Shown here one piece after another: positions 16,551 to 25,474 of a stretch of 64,000 bases of DNA. Every line of letters begins with the position of its first letter. The stretch's first letter is position 1. The translations under genes were made by a program, and so were the position numbers. The notes under the pieces were generated by a model. It was not told the DNA's origin and did not search any database. It saw only the letters and a list, made by a program, of their open reading frames with translations. Where the stretch lies: NCBI RefSeq assembly GCF_003435375.1, contig NZ_QWGL01000009.1:1-64000 (forward strand). The letters are read 5' to 3'. Source of the DNA: Clostridium sp. AM34-11AC (GTDB lineage Bacteria > Bacillota > Clostridia > Lachnospirales > Lachnospiraceae).

Positions 16551-17318
16551 ATGAAGAATAATATCCGCATTACTCTGGAATACGACGGAAGCCGGTATGA
16601 TGGGTGGCAGAAACAGGGAAATACCGACAATACGATTCAGGGAAAACTGGAAAACGTGCTTTTCAGAATGGCTGGAGAAGAGATAGAGGTCCATGGCTCC
16701 GGAAGAACGGATGCGGGGGTCCATGCGAGAGGTCAGGTAGCTAATTTCCATATTAATGCGGAAATCTGTCCGGACGGAGAGTCAGCACGGGAATATCTGA
16801 ACTGGTATCTTCCGGATGATATCAGGGTCCTCTCTGCGAAGATTGTGCCGGAACGGTTTCACAGCCGCCTGTCTGCCACATCAAAGACATATGGATATTA
16901 TGTGGAGACCGGGGATAAGAAAAACGTATTCGAACGAAAATATGTCTATGGCTGCGGGAAGAAGCTGGATGTGAAAGCGATGAGACAGGCGGCGGAATTT
17001 CTTATCGGCGAACATGACTTCAAAAGCTTCTGCGCGAACCGCAGAATGAAAAAAAGCACGGTGCGCCGGATCGATGAGATCCGGATCGTGGAACATGGAA
17101 CGAAGCTCGAATTCCTGTATACAGGAAACGGCTTTCTCTATAACATGGTGCGGATCTTAACGGGAACGCTTTTGGAGGTCGGCAGTGGAACGCGGAGACC
17201 GGAGAAAATGAAAGAGATCATTGCAGCGAAAAACCGTGATATGGCGGGAAGAACAGCTCCGCCCGAGGGATTATTCCTTCTCCACGTGGGCTATGAGGGC
17301 GAAAGGGAAACGGTATGA
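16551..17318 (+). CDS. truA: tRNA pseudouridine(38-40) synthase TruA
   Basis: A 255-residue TruA with the catalytic aspartate in GSGRTDAGVHA (D near residue 53) and the conserved FLYTGNGFLYNMVRILTGTLLEVG segment. It makes pseudouridine at positions 38-40 of the tRNA anticodon arm. AGGAAGG lies 8 bases before the ATG. Its stop overlaps the start of the next gene (ATGATGA). In many Firmicutes truA lies just after rplQ; here it is about 28 kb upstream of that position. Confidence 0.94.
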   Translation: MKNNIRITLEYDGSRYDGWQKQGNTDNTIQGKLENVLFRMAGEEIEVHGSGRTDAGVHARGQVANFHINAEICPDGESAREYLNWYLPDDIRVLSAKIVPERFHSRLSATSKTYGYYVETGDKKNVFERKYVYGCGKKLDVKAMRQAAEFLIGEHDFKSFCANRRMKKSTVRRIDEIRIVEHGTKLEFLYTGNGFLYNMVRILTGTLLEVGSGTRRPEKMKEIIAAKNRDMAGRTAPPEGLFLLHVGYEGERETV

Positions 17319-18601
17319 TGAATCAGAACAAAGAATATGAGGACATGCCAGTTAAGGAAAAGAAAAAGAAGCAGGAGTTACGGGAAGCCGGGATGGACGT
17401 AAACGGTGAATTCTCTATGGACTCCCTGAAAAAGTGGTTCAGACGGGCCGGAGGAGCTCTGTCAATCTGCGCGGCAGCAGTATGCCTGATGGCGGTGCTG
17501 ATGATGGGGAAGAACCGGAAGGAGTCACTGATCATGGAAGTAAATTCGGATATTATGATGGAATTTACCATGAACCGGCGGGGATCCGTGTTATCTGCAA
17601 AGGGAATGATGGCCAGATCAAATGAGGCAGTCTCCATGACCGTGTTTGAGGGGAAAAGCCTTGGAATCGCAGTGGGGAAGATCTTTGACAGGCTTGCGGA
17701 TAACAACAGTCTCGGAGAGGATGGGGGAATCCTGATCTCCGTCCGGAAGTCCGGCGCGGAAGTAAAGGCGTCACCGGAAAAGATCGTAAAAGAGCTGCAA
17801 AAGCAGACGGAATCCGAGCTTCAGAAAAAGGAGTCCAGGGCGACGGTCTATGTGTTTGAGTCAGAAGAGGACACAAAAACCCGGGAGATTGCGGAAAAAT
17901 ATGGGATCACGGTGACGAAGGCAGAATTTTTAAAGCATCTTTTTTCGGAAAATCCGGGGATCACGATAGGAAAGCAGGAAGAACTTGCCGGGCATTCCTC
18001 AAAACGCCTGATCCGGGAGATCAATGAGCAGGAATATCAGATATCCTTAAAACCGGTGGTCGTAAAGACAACTTTCGAAAAAGCAAGCGAAGAGACCACG
18101 GAGGAGACAGCAGCTTTAGAGACAACAGAAGCTGTGTCGGAACAGAAATCTGCGGCTTTGGATACGGGTGACGAGAGAGAATCCACGAAAAATGACGGAC
18201 TTTCCGAGATGCAGAGACGGAGAAAAGCTCTGGAGGCCGGGGAGAGCGTGGACTGGGTGGATCAGGAGACGAACAGGGAGCTGGGCGATCCGGATGAGAA
18301 AGACCGGCATTCATCGAATTCCCGGACCTCTCCGACAGAGACTGTGCCGCAGAAAACTGCGGAGCCGAAAACTACGGAGCCGAAAACTGAGGAACCGAAA
18401 ACTGCGGAACCGGAAACTGCGGAACCGGGAACTACAGCATCGGAAACTGTGCCGCCGGAAACTGCACCGCCGACAGCCCCGGAGACAACAGCAGCGGTTA
18501 CAGAGACTACCGCCGCGTCCGGAATGCTGACGCCGGAGACGAAAACACCGGCGTACTTAAGGGGACCGGGATTTGAAGATCCGGATAATCCGAAAAATTA
18601 G
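17315..18601 (+). CDS. Single-pass membrane protein with Pro/Thr/Glu repeat tail, unknown function
   Basis: A 428-residue protein. Residues 1-45 are charged (KEKKKKQ), about 47-68 are one membrane segment (LSICAAAVCLMAVLMM), then an alpha/beta-like extracytoplasmic region of some 200 residues with no family I recognise, and from about 345 a tail of five-residue EPKTA-type repeats rich in P, T and E. This suggests a type II membrane protein with a wall-spanning or glycosylatable stalk. It overlaps truA by 4 bases, so is translated by coupling; the second ATG at 17318 is equally possible. Confidence 0.6.
   Translation: MMNQNKEYEDMPVKEKKKKQELREAGMDVNGEFSMDSLKKWFRRAGGALSICAAAVCLMAVLMMGKNRKESLIMEVNSDIMMEFTMNRRGSVLSAKGMMARSNEAVSMTVFEGKSLGIAVGKIFDRLADNNSLGEDGGILISVRKSGAEVKASPEKIVKELQKQTESELQKKESRATVYVFESEEDTKTREIAEKYGITVTKAEFLKHLFSENPGITIGKQEELAGHSSKRLIREINEQEYQISLKPVVVKTTFEKASEETTEETAALETTEAVSEQKSAALDTGDERESTKNDGLSEMQRRRKALEAGESVDWVDQETNRELGDPDEKDRHSSNSRTSPTETVPQKTAEPKTTEPKTEEPKTAEPETAEPGTTASETVPPETAPPTAPETTAAVTETTAASGMLTPETKTPAYLRGPGFEDPDNPKN
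18358..18437 (+). repeat. 15-bp tandem repeat encoding EPKTA-like units
   Basis: About five imperfect copies of GCGGARCCGRAAACT, in frame, giving EPKT/EPET/EPGT with varying fifth residue. Degenerate copies continue to about 18500. Copy number could vary by slippage. Confidence 0.8.
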
Positions 18602-18632
18602 AATTAAAAAAGTAAAAAAATTAAAAAAACAG

Positions 18633-18661
18633 TTGACGGATCAGAGTCGTTGCGTTATAAT
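18633..18661 (+). promoter_or_regulatory. Sigma-A promoter of the tRNA-Gln pair
   Basis: TTGACG (18633-18638), 17-bp spacer, TATAAT (18656-18661); first tRNA 18 bases downstream. Confidence 0.88.
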
Positions 18662-18678
18662 ACAACCTGTTGATGCAT

Positions 18679-18751
18679 TGGGCTATCGCCAAATGGTAAG
18701 GCAACGGACTCTGACTCCGTCATTTTCAAGGTTCGAATCCTTGTAGCCCAG
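18679..18751 (+). tRNA. tRNA-Gln (CTG), copy 1
   Basis: Acceptor TGGGCTA/TAGCCCA with discriminator G, the U1-A72 pair usual for tRNA-Gln, anticodon loop CTCTGAC (CTG, reads CAG). No encoded CCA. Confidence 0.96.
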
Positions 18752-18794
18752 TTTAAAAACTAAATATTGTCCAAGTGTTTCAGATACATATTAT

Positions 18795-18867
18795 TGGGCT
18801 ATCGCCAAATGGTAAGGCAACGGACTCTGACTCCGTCATTTTCAAGGTTCGAATCCTTGTAGCCCAG
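18795..18867 (+). tRNA. tRNA-Gln (CTG), copy 2
   Basis: Base-for-base identical to copy 1, 43 bases downstream on the same transcript. The 18868-19056 stretch beyond it shows no gene and no clear terminator hairpin, only a T-rich run near 18912. Confidence 0.96.
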
Positions 18868-19056
18868 CTAACGAAAGGCTGTTAATCTTTGTGAATGCAA
18901 GGCTTAATGGTCTTTTTTTCTTGCGCTTGGCAGGCATTTGTGTTAAGGTAGTGGTGCGAAAGGACGGTTTGCATTGACAGACATCTGAGCATTGAAGGCC
19001 CGTGTTTATGAGCGGGAAGTTCGAGACAGATTGAGACAACAACATGAGGTTAGACT

Positions 19057-19776
19057 ATGTACGAATTAAACAGCCGGGTCCGGTACAGCGAGACGGATAT
19101 TGACGCGAAGCTGTCCCTGACCGGAATTATGAATTATATGCAGGACTGCTCGACGATGCAGTCTGAGGATGCCGGAGTCGGGATCGGATATCTTGGACGG
19201 GAGAAGAAGGCGTGGCTTTTATCTTCCTGGCAGATCGTGATCGGACGCCGTCCGGTACTTGGAGAACGGATCAAGGTAGTGACATGGCCATATGCGGTGA
19301 AGGGACTTTATGCGCTGAGAAATTTCGCAATCCTCGATGAAAAAGGAGAATATCTGGTAAAAGCCAATTCCTACTGGTTCCTGATGAATACGGAGACTGG
19401 CCGGCCTATGAGGATTACGGATGCGGATACTGATCCGTACGGCGAATTTAATCCGAAGATCGAGATGGAGGACGCGGGACGAAAGATCGCCGTGCCGAAG
19501 GAGATGGAAGAGACTGGACGTCTGGTGGTCATGAAGCATCTTCTGGATACAAATCTCCATGTAAATAATGCCCAGTATGTGGATATCGCGAGAGAACTTG
19601 TCCCTGCGGGAATCGAGATCGGCGAGATCCGGGCGGAGTACCGGAAGGCGGCGGTACTCGGGGATGAGATCGTTGTCAAGAGCGCAAGAGAGGGGAGATC
19701 GCATCTCGTATCTCTTTGCAATACAAATGGTGATGTGTTCGCAAATATTGAGTTAAAAGAGAGGACGCAGCCGTAA
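19057..19776 (+). CDS. Acyl-ACP thioesterase, FatA/FatB-like
   Basis: A 239-residue double-hotdog thioesterase. The N-terminal hotdog begins VRYSETDIDAKLSLTGIMNYMQD; the signature DTNLHVNNAQYVDIA (about residues 166-180) carries the Asn and His of plant FatA/FatB active sites. It releases free fatty acids from acyl carrier protein. A GAGG site lies 7 bases before the ATG. The next gene, CvfB-like, starts 29 bases after the stop. A common Clostridia gene, so assignment to acyl-ACP rather than acyl-CoA rests on this family. Confidence 0.85.
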   Translation: MYELNSRVRYSETDIDAKLSLTGIMNYMQDCSTMQSEDAGVGIGYLGREKKAWLLSSWQIVIGRRPVLGERIKVVTWPYAVKGLYALRNFAILDEKGEYLVKANSYWFLMNTETGRPMRITDADTDPYGEFNPKIEMEDAGRKIAVPKEMEETGRLVVMKHLLDTNLHVNNAQYVDIARELVPAGIEIGEIRAEYRKAAVLGDEIVVKSAREGRSHLVSLCNTNGDVFANIELKERTQP

Positions 19777-19805
19777 AAGTGTCCGGCTGCGGGAGGACGA
19801 AAGAC

Positions 19806-20648
19806 ATGATGGAAATCGGAAAAATTCAGAAACTGAAGGTGATCAAGGAGAAAGACTTCGGAATTTACCTTTCTGACGGGGACAAGGCGGATGCCCAGGG
19901 TGTTCTTCTCCCCAAAAAACAGGTGCCGGAAGGAACAAAGATCGGTGATGAGCTGGAGGTGTTCCTCTACAAGGATTCTGAGGACCGCCTGATCGCGACG
20001 ACATCCCGCCCGAAGGTTACTCTGGGTGAGACAGCGGTCCTTGAGGTGAAAGAAGTCTCAAAGATCGGCGCGTTTCTCGATATGGGACTGGAGAAAGATC
20101 TCCTGCTCCCGTTTAAGGAGCAGACCCACCAGGTCCGCAAAGGGGAGAAATGCTTGGTTGCCCTCTATGTCGATAAGAGCAAACGTCTCGCGGCGACCAT
20201 GAAGGCGTACCAGTATCTGAGATGTGATTCCCCGTACCACACCGGAGACGAGGCGGATGGATTTGTATTTGAGATCAATCCAGATATGGGCGCATTCGTT
20301 GCAGTGGATGGGATCTACCAGGGAATGATCCCGAAAAAGGAGCTGTTTTCCGGCTACAAGGTAGGAGACGAGATCCGCGTCCGTGTGACGAGAGTGCGTG
20401 GGGATGGAAAGGTTGACCTCACAACACGCGACAAGGCGGGCAGCCAGATCTTTTCTGACTCCGATCTTGTCATGAAGGTCATCGAAGAATTTGACGGTGT
20501 TTTGCCGTTTAATGATAAGGCATCACCGGAAGTCATCGCGAGAGAATTTAAACTCAGCAAGAATGCCTTCAAGCGCGCGGTGGGCCACTTATTAAAAGAA
20601 GGAAAGATCGAGATCGCGGAGAAGAGCATCCGAAAAATCGATAAATAA
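19806..20648 (+). CDS. S1 RNA-binding protein, CvfB/YitL family
   Basis: A 280-residue protein with an S1-like first domain (IGKIQKLKVIKEKDFGIYL), two more S1 OB folds (residues about 70-130 and 145-215, e.g. DGFVFEINPDMGAFVAVDG) and a C-terminal winged helix (FKLSKNAFKRAVGHLLKEGKIEI). This is the CvfB layout; Staphylococcus CvfB influences virulence gene expression through RNA binding. ATG 19806 has GGAGG 10 bases upstream, while the longer GTG start at 19779 has none. Co-transcribed with the thioesterase and probably ridA. Confidence 0.86.
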   Translation: MMEIGKIQKLKVIKEKDFGIYLSDGDKADAQGVLLPKKQVPEGTKIGDELEVFLYKDSEDRLIATTSRPKVTLGETAVLEVKEVSKIGAFLDMGLEKDLLLPFKEQTHQVRKGEKCLVALYVDKSKRLAATMKAYQYLRCDSPYHTGDEADGFVFEINPDMGAFVAVDGIYQGMIPKKELFSGYKVGDEIRVRVTRVRGDGKVDLTTRDKAGSQIFSDSDLVMKVIEEFDGVLPFNDKASPEVIAREFKLSKNAFKRAVGHLLKEGKIEIAEKSIRKIDK

Positions 20649-20670
20649 GGAAAAAATGGAGGACAATCAC

Positions 20671-21045
20671 ATGAAGAAAGTAATCAGCACAACAAAAGCA
20701 CCGGCAGCAATCGGACCGTACTCTCAGGCAATCGAGGCAAACGGCTTTGTATTCGCGTCAGGACAGATCCCGGTAGATCCGGAGACAGGTGAGATCCCGG
20801 AGGGGATCGAAGCACAGGCGGAGCAGGTTATGAAGAACATGAAGAATCTTCTCGAGGCAGCAGGAACATCCATCGACCAGGTTGTAAAGACAAGCGTATT
20901 TATCAAAAATATGGATGATTTCGCAACCATCAACGGCATCTACGCGAAATATTTCGAAAAAGACTGCCCGGCGCGTTCCTGTGTGGAGATTGCAAGACTT
21001 CCGAAGGATGTTCTGCTTGAGATGGAGGCAATTGCTGTAAAATAA
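20671..21045 (+). CDS. ridA: RidA family reactive enamine/imine deaminase
   Basis: A 124-residue YjgF/YER057c/UK114 protein with KAPAAIGPYSQAI, the FASGQIP block, the conserved Arg in PARSCVEIARLP (R near residue 106) and a terminal E (LLEMEAIAV). RidA hydrolyses 2-aminoacrylate and related enamines produced by PLP enzymes, protecting them from damage. ATG 20671 has TGGAGGA 8 bases upstream and gives the normal family length. Confidence 0.93.
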   Translation: MKKVISTTKAPAAIGPYSQAIEANGFVFASGQIPVDPETGEIPEGIEAQAEQVMKNMKNLLEAAGTSIDQVVKTSVFIKNMDDFATINGIYAKYFEKDCPARSCVEIARLPKDVLLEMEAIAVK

Positions 21046-21113
21046 GCAGGGCTGGAATGGATTTTTTGTGTGACTGTGAATGGACTGAGCAGTTATAAAA
21101 TTTTTGGAACCTG

Positions 21114-21152
21114 AGCAGCGGCTGTCAGAAAATGACGGCCGCTGCTTTTTTT
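21114..21152 (+). terminator. Terminator after ridA
   Basis: GCAGCGGC pairs with GCCGCTGC around an inner hairpin and is followed by seven T. The stretch 21153-21388 is otherwise gene-free and A/T-rich; the promoter of the next gene was not identified with confidence. Confidence 0.9.
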
Positions 21153-21388
21153 GGCAATTTTGATAATGATTTAACTATCTTCCTGCCTGTTTTTATGAAA
21201 AAAGGGTATATTTGTCAAAAACTTAAATCCACTATATGGAATATGCATGGAAAAAACGAAATTTTTTTGTGGAATAACCATATGGAAAAACAAGTACTAA
21301 TTGTGTATGATGGATGCAACAGATATAAAAATAGGTTAAGTCTGCAATTCTGCAGTTAACCGTGAGAATACAGATCAGGAGGAAATCA

Positions 21389-22483
21389 ATGTCCGGTTTA
21401 GTGTTAAGGAATATCAACAAGACGTTCCCGGGTGATCAGCAGGCGATCCGGGATTTCAACCTGGAAGTGAAGGACAGGGAGTTTTTGATCCTGGTGGGTC
21501 CGACGGCGTGCGGAAAATCGACGCTGCTCCGGATGATCGGCGGTCTGGAGGAGATCACCTCCGGCAGCCTGATGATCGATGGAATGGATATGACGGATGC
21601 AGATCCGAAAGAGAGAAATGTCGCAATGCTTTTCAAGAACAGTGTGCTCTATCCGGGAATGAGCGTGGAGGACAACCTTACATTCTCCCTCAGAATGGCA
21701 AAGATGCCGGCTGCAGAGATCGCGAGAAGAGTGGATGAGACCGTGGGAATCCTGAAAATCGAGGGAATCCTTGAAAAAATGCCGGAGGAGCTTTCAGCAG
21801 CTGATACATACCGCGTTCTTCTCGGACGTGCCCTGATGCGCCGCCCGGGGATCCTGCTTTTGGACCGCACTATCGCGGAAGCAGATCCGGATGTCCAGGA
21901 ACTGATGAGAAAAGAGTTCGCAAATATCAACCGTGAGCTTGGAATTACCGTGATCTACGCAACGGACAACCAGAAGACTGCAATGGCATTAGGAACGAGA
22001 ACGATCGTTATGAACGAGGGCGAGATCTGCCAGGAAGACTCCGCACAGAATATCTATGACCATCCGGAGAGTCTGTTTGTGGCGGGATTCTTCGGAACAC
22101 CGAGAATGGATCTCTCTATTGCCAGGGTGTTGGAGGAGAACGGAAATATTGTTTTGGAGTTTGCGTCAGGAAAGATCCGGCTTTCCGGAGAAAAGGCTGA
22201 ACAGTTAAAGAAACTCGACTATGTCGGAAAAGAAGTCTTCACAGGCGTTCGACCGGAAAAAATTGTTCCGGCGAAGGATGGAAAGGGTGAGATCACCGGA
22301 GAGATTCTTGGCAGCGAGGAGATTGAGGATGCCACATACATCCGTTTCCGTGTTGGAGAAAACGAATTTCTTGCAAAAGCATCCGACGGCGAAAAGCCAT
22401 CCGGAAAGAAAATGTCCTTTGCGATTTCCGGCGACGATGTGTACCTTTTCGACAAAGAAACAGAAAAAATCATTAAAGAATAA
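21389..22483 (+). CDS. Degenerate MalK/UgpC-type ABC ATPase
   Basis: A 364-residue protein aligned end to end with MalK/MsmK sugar-importer ATPases: nucleotide-binding domain (1-235) and C-terminal TOBE/OB regulatory domain. Walker A is intact (GPTACGKST). Other catalytic positions have changed: Q-loop LFKNSVLYP (K for Q), signature LSAADTYR in place of LSGGQ, Walker B LLLDRT (R for the catalytic E), switch YATDNQ (no H). The reading frame and ribosome site (AGGAGG, 8 bases before ATG) are sound. It is likely a nucleotide-binding scaffold or regulator rather than a working pump motor. No permease genes are adjacent. A mobile repeat is inserted directly after its stop. Confidence 0.85.
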   Translation: MSGLVLRNINKTFPGDQQAIRDFNLEVKDREFLILVGPTACGKSTLLRMIGGLEEITSGSLMIDGMDMTDADPKERNVAMLFKNSVLYPGMSVEDNLTFSLRMAKMPAAEIARRVDETVGILKIEGILEKMPEELSAADTYRVLLGRALMRRPGILLLDRTIAEADPDVQELMRKEFANINRELGITVIYATDNQKTAMALGTRTIVMNEGEICQEDSAQNIYDHPESLFVAGFFGTPRMDLSIARVLEENGNIVLEFASGKIRLSGEKAEQLKKLDYVGKEVFTGVRPEKIVPAKDGKGEITGEILGSEEIEDATYIRFRVGENEFLAKASDGEKPSGKKMSFAISGDDVYLFDKETEKIIKE

Positions 22484-22485
22484 CC

Positions 22486-22619
22486 ATAACTGTCCAGAAG
22501 GTCTGCGCACTTGCCGCGCTGACCGTAAGGGAACATAGGCAGGAAGGCAAAAAATCCCATCAGCGAAGCTGATCAGGAATGGATTTTTGCGTGTGACTAT
22601 GAAGATGCTGAATAGTTAT
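22486..22619 (+). mobile_element. MITE-like element, copy 2 (134 bp)
   Basis: Ends ATAACTGTCCAG and CTGAATAGTTAT form the terminal inverted repeat. A perfect 8-bp direct repeat GAATAACC flanks it (22478-22485 and 22620-22627); the left copy contains the stop codon of the ABC gene, so insertion occurred at the very end of that gene and left the frame intact. Both internal hairpins are present. Confidence 0.9.
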
Positions 22620-22635
22620 GAATAACCAAAATATC

Positions 22636-22676
22636 AGGCAGACCGGTTCCGGAAGGGGAACTCGGTCTGCCTTTTT
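22636..22676 (+). terminator. Terminator of the degenerate ABC ATPase gene
   Basis: AGGCAGACCG pairs with CGGTCTGCCT over 10 bp with an inner GTTCC/GGAAC hairpin, then TTTTT. The mobile repeat lies between this terminator and its gene. Confidence 0.92.
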
Positions 22677-22778
22677 GCATGTTTTTTAGTAAAAAATACA
22701 AAAAAATTCTTTTCTTTTTTGTGATTTTGCATTAGAATAAATGTGGATATGTCCATACTGTGAAAAGGAGAGGGCGCT

Positions 22779-23867
22779 ATGATTTCAAATCAGATTTTAC
22801 AGTCGAATATCGAAGGACTGAAAGAGATTACAAGAATTGACCTGTGCGTCTGTGATGTGGAGGGAAAGGTCCTGGCTTCCACATTCGAGCATGCGGAAGA
22901 GTATGAAAGTTCCATACTTGCGTTTGTGGATTCTCCGGCGGACAGCCAGGTGATTTCCGGTTATCAGTTCTTTAAAGTATTTGATGAACATCAGCTTGAG
23001 TACATCCTGCTTGCAAAAGGCGGCAGCGATGACGTGTATATGGTAGGCAAACTGGCAGCATTCCAGATCCAGAATCTTCTGGTGGCCTACAAAGAAAGAT
23101 TCGATAAAGATAATTTCATCAAGAACCTGCTTCTTGATAATCTTCTGCTCGTTGATATCTACAACCGGGCGAAGAAACTTCATATCGAGACAAATGTAAA
23201 ACGTGTCGTATTCCTGATCGAGACAAAGAATGAGAAAGATACGAATGCCCTGGAGACCATGCGCAGCCTGTTCTCCACAAAGACAAAAGACTTTATCACC
23301 GCAGTCGACGAGAAGAATATCATTCTTGTCCGTGAGGTGAAACCGGGTGAGACCTATGAAGATCTCGAGAAGACAGCAAATACGATTTTAGATATGCTGA
23401 ACACAGAGGCGATGTCCAAAGTGCGCATCGCGTTCGGTACCATCGTTGGCGAGATCAAGGATGTTTCCCGTTCCTACAAGGAAGCAAAGATGGCTCTCGA
23501 TGTCGGAAAGATCTTCTACAGCAGCAAGAACGTTGTAGCGTACTCCAACCTCGGTATTGGCCGTCTGATCTATCAGCTTCCGCTTCCACTCTGCCGGATG
23601 TTTATCAAAGAAATTTTTGATGGAAAGAACCCGGATGAGTTCGACGAGGAAACACTCACAACGATCAACAAATTCTTTGAGAACAGCCTGAATGTCTCCG
23701 AGACATCAAGACAGCTCTACATCCATAGAAATACGCTTGTTTATCGTCTGGATAAGCTCCAGAAGAGCACCGGACTGGATCTGCGAGTATTTGAGGATGC
23801 GATCACCTTCAAAATTGCCCTGATGGTTGTAAAGTACATGAAGTACATGGAGAATCTGGACTACTAA
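22779..23867 (+). CDS. PucR/CdaR-family transcriptional regulator
   Basis: A 362-residue protein. The C-terminal helix-turn-helix (SLNVSETSRQLYIHRNTLVYRLDKLQ, about residues 305-332) is the PucR/CdaR HTH_30 type; the middle resembles the GGDEF-like domain of that family and the N-terminal 120 residues a sensory domain. AAAGGAGAGG precedes the ATG by 6 bases. It ends only 3 bases before ftsE, whose own ribosome site is weak, so the two are likely translated together. Ligand unknown; family members often sense sugar acids or purine breakdown products. Confidence 0.82.
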   Translation: MISNQILQSNIEGLKEITRIDLCVCDVEGKVLASTFEHAEEYESSILAFVDSPADSQVISGYQFFKVFDEHQLEYILLAKGGSDDVYMVGKLAAFQIQNLLVAYKERFDKDNFIKNLLLDNLLLVDIYNRAKKLHIETNVKRVVFLIETKNEKDTNALETMRSLFSTKTKDFITAVDEKNIILVREVKPGETYEDLEKTANTILDMLNTEAMSKVRIAFGTIVGEIKDVSRSYKEAKMALDVGKIFYSSKNVVAYSNLGIGRLIYQLPLPLCRMFIKEIFDGKNPDEFDEETLTTINKFFENSLNVSETSRQLYIHRNTLVYRLDKLQKSTGLDLRVFEDAITFKIALMVVKYMKYMENLDY

Positions 23868-23870
23868 ATT

Positions 23871-24557
23871 ATGATAGAAATTTCAAAACTGACAAAGACC
23901 TATGACAGGGGTACGAAAGCCCTGAAGGACGTGAACATCACCATCGATGACGGGGAATTTGTCTTCATAACCGGCCGGAGCGGTTCCGGAAAATCTACAC
24001 TGATCAAGATCCTCTTGAAGGAAGTGGAGCCGACCTCCGGTCGTGTTGTCGTTAATGACATGGACCTCAGAAAGATGCCGCGAAGATATGTTCCGAAGTA
24101 TCGCCGGCGTCTCGGTGTCGTATTCCAGGATTTCCGTCTTTTAAAGGACAAGACGGTCTATGAGAATGTGGCATTTGCCCAGCGGGTGATCGGGGAGTCC
24201 AGCCGGACGATCCGGGAATCGGTTCCGCAGATGTTAAAGATGGTAGGCCTTTCTTCCAAGTATAAGTTTTTCCCGCATCAGCTCTCCGGCGGAGAACAGC
24301 AGCGCGTGGCGATTGCCCGGGCACTGATCAATCGCCCGGAGATCCTGCTTGCCGATGAGCCCACAGGAAACCTGGATCCCCACAATGCGATGGAGATCAT
24401 GGGACTCCTGGAGAAGATCAACCGGCGTGGAACAACGGTGATCGTTGTCACACACAGCCATGAGATCGTGGACCTGATGAAGAAACGCGTCATCACGATC
24501 GACCGCGGAATGGTGGTCTGTGATGAGGAGGAAAGTGGGTACCGTTATGAGGATTAG
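23871..24557 (+). CDS. ftsE: Cell division ATP-binding protein FtsE
   Basis: A 228-residue ABC ATPase with Walker [10 protein letters not shown], signature LSGGEQQR, Walker [12 protein letters not shown] and switch VVTHSHE, plus FtsE-typical [12 protein letters not shown] and [14 protein letters not shown]. With FtsX it couples ATP hydrolysis to activation of a peptidoglycan hydrolase at division. The start has only a weak site within the end of the upstream gene. It overlaps ftsX by 11 bases. Confidence 0.94.
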   Translation: MIEISKLTKTYDRGTKALKDVNITIDDGEFVFITGRSGSGKSTLIKILLKEVEPTSGRVVVNDMDLRKMPRRYVPKYRRRLGVVFQDFRLLKDKTVYENVAFAQRVIGESSRTIRESVPQMLKMVGLSSKYKFFPHQLSGGEQQRVAIARALINRPEILLADEPTGNLDPHNAMEIMGLLEKINRRGTTVIVVTHSHEIVDLMKKRVITIDRGMVVCDEEESGYRYED

Positions 24558-25461
24558 TACATTCTGGTTCTGCATGAAGCAGGGACTGGTAAATATATGC
24601 AGAAATATCTGGTTTTCCCTTGCGTCGACCGCGATCATTTCTGCATGTATTTTTTTATTCTGCGTATTTTTCTCCGTGATCACCAACATCGAATATATGG
24701 TCCGCACGGCGGAGACCACAATGGGAATCACGGTATTTTTTGATGAGAACCTGACGGAGGACGAGATCAAAGACATCGGCGCGAAGATCGAGTCGGACAA
24801 GTCGGGAATGATAAAAGAGATAAAATTCGTCTCCGCTGAGGAGGCGTGGGACGGCTTTAAGACAGAGTATTTCGGTGAGGATGAAGCCTTAGCGGAAGGT
24901 TTTGCGGATGACAACCCGCTTGCAGGCTCCTCTTCCTACGAGATCCGCCTGAACAATATTACGGATCAGGATGGAATGGTGGCATACCTGGAAAGTATTG
25001 ATGGTGTGCGGAAAGTAAACTATTCCAACAGTGCGGCTACGGGACTTGCAAGCTTCAATAAGATCCTGGGCCTGCTGTTCGGCGTCCTGATCGCCATGCT
25101 GTTGGCTGTTGCGGTATTCCTGATCAGCAATACGATCTCTGTTGCGGCTGAATTCCGGAAGAACGAGAACAGGATCATGCGTCTTATCGGAGCGACGAAC
25201 TTTATGATCCGGGCCCCATTTGTGGTAGAAGGAACGATCCTGGGGCTTGTCGGAGCGGCGATCCCGCTGGGGGTCATTATTTTTGTCTACCGACAGACGG
25301 TGGAGTATGTGATGAACCGGTTTGAACTTCTTTCCGGAATCATCCAGTTCCTGCCGCTTGGAACCTTCTATCCGATGATGGCGGCGATCGCCCTGGCGCT
25401 GGGCGGCGGACTTGGATTTTTTGTAAGCTTCTTTACGATCCGCAAAGAGCTGCGCGTGTAG
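24547..25461 (+). CDS. ftsX: Cell division protein FtsX
   Basis: A 304-residue protein with four membrane helices: one near 20-45, an extracytoplasmic loop of about 130 residues, then three C-terminal helices in an FtsX/MacB domain (EFRKNENRIMRLIGATNFMIRAPFVVEG). The loop contacts the hydrolase partner. ATG 24547 ([13 protein letters not shown]) matches the family N-terminus; the AGGAGG at 24530 lies rather far (about 15 bases). It overlaps ftsE and precedes the M23 hydrolase, its probable target. Confidence 0.92.
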   Translation: MRISTFWFCMKQGLVNICRNIWFSLASTAIISACIFLFCVFFSVITNIEYMVRTAETTMGITVFFDENLTEDEIKDIGAKIESDKSGMIKEIKFVSAEEAWDGFKTEYFGEDEALAEGFADDNPLAGSSSYEIRLNNITDQDGMVAYLESIDGVRKVNYSNSAATGLASFNKILGLLFGVLIAMLLAVAVFLISNTISVAAEFRKNENRIMRLIGATNFMIRAPFVVEGTILGLVGAAIPLGVIIFVYRQTVEYVMNRFELLSGIIQFLPLGTFYPMMAAIALALGGGLGFFVSFFTIRKELRV

Positions 25462-25474
25462 GAGGGGACAGCAT

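Noticed and set aside
18679-18867. Twin tRNA-Gln as the two ends of an integrated element
   Set aside because: Only 43 bp separates the copies and nothing is inserted; a simple tandem tRNA duplication.
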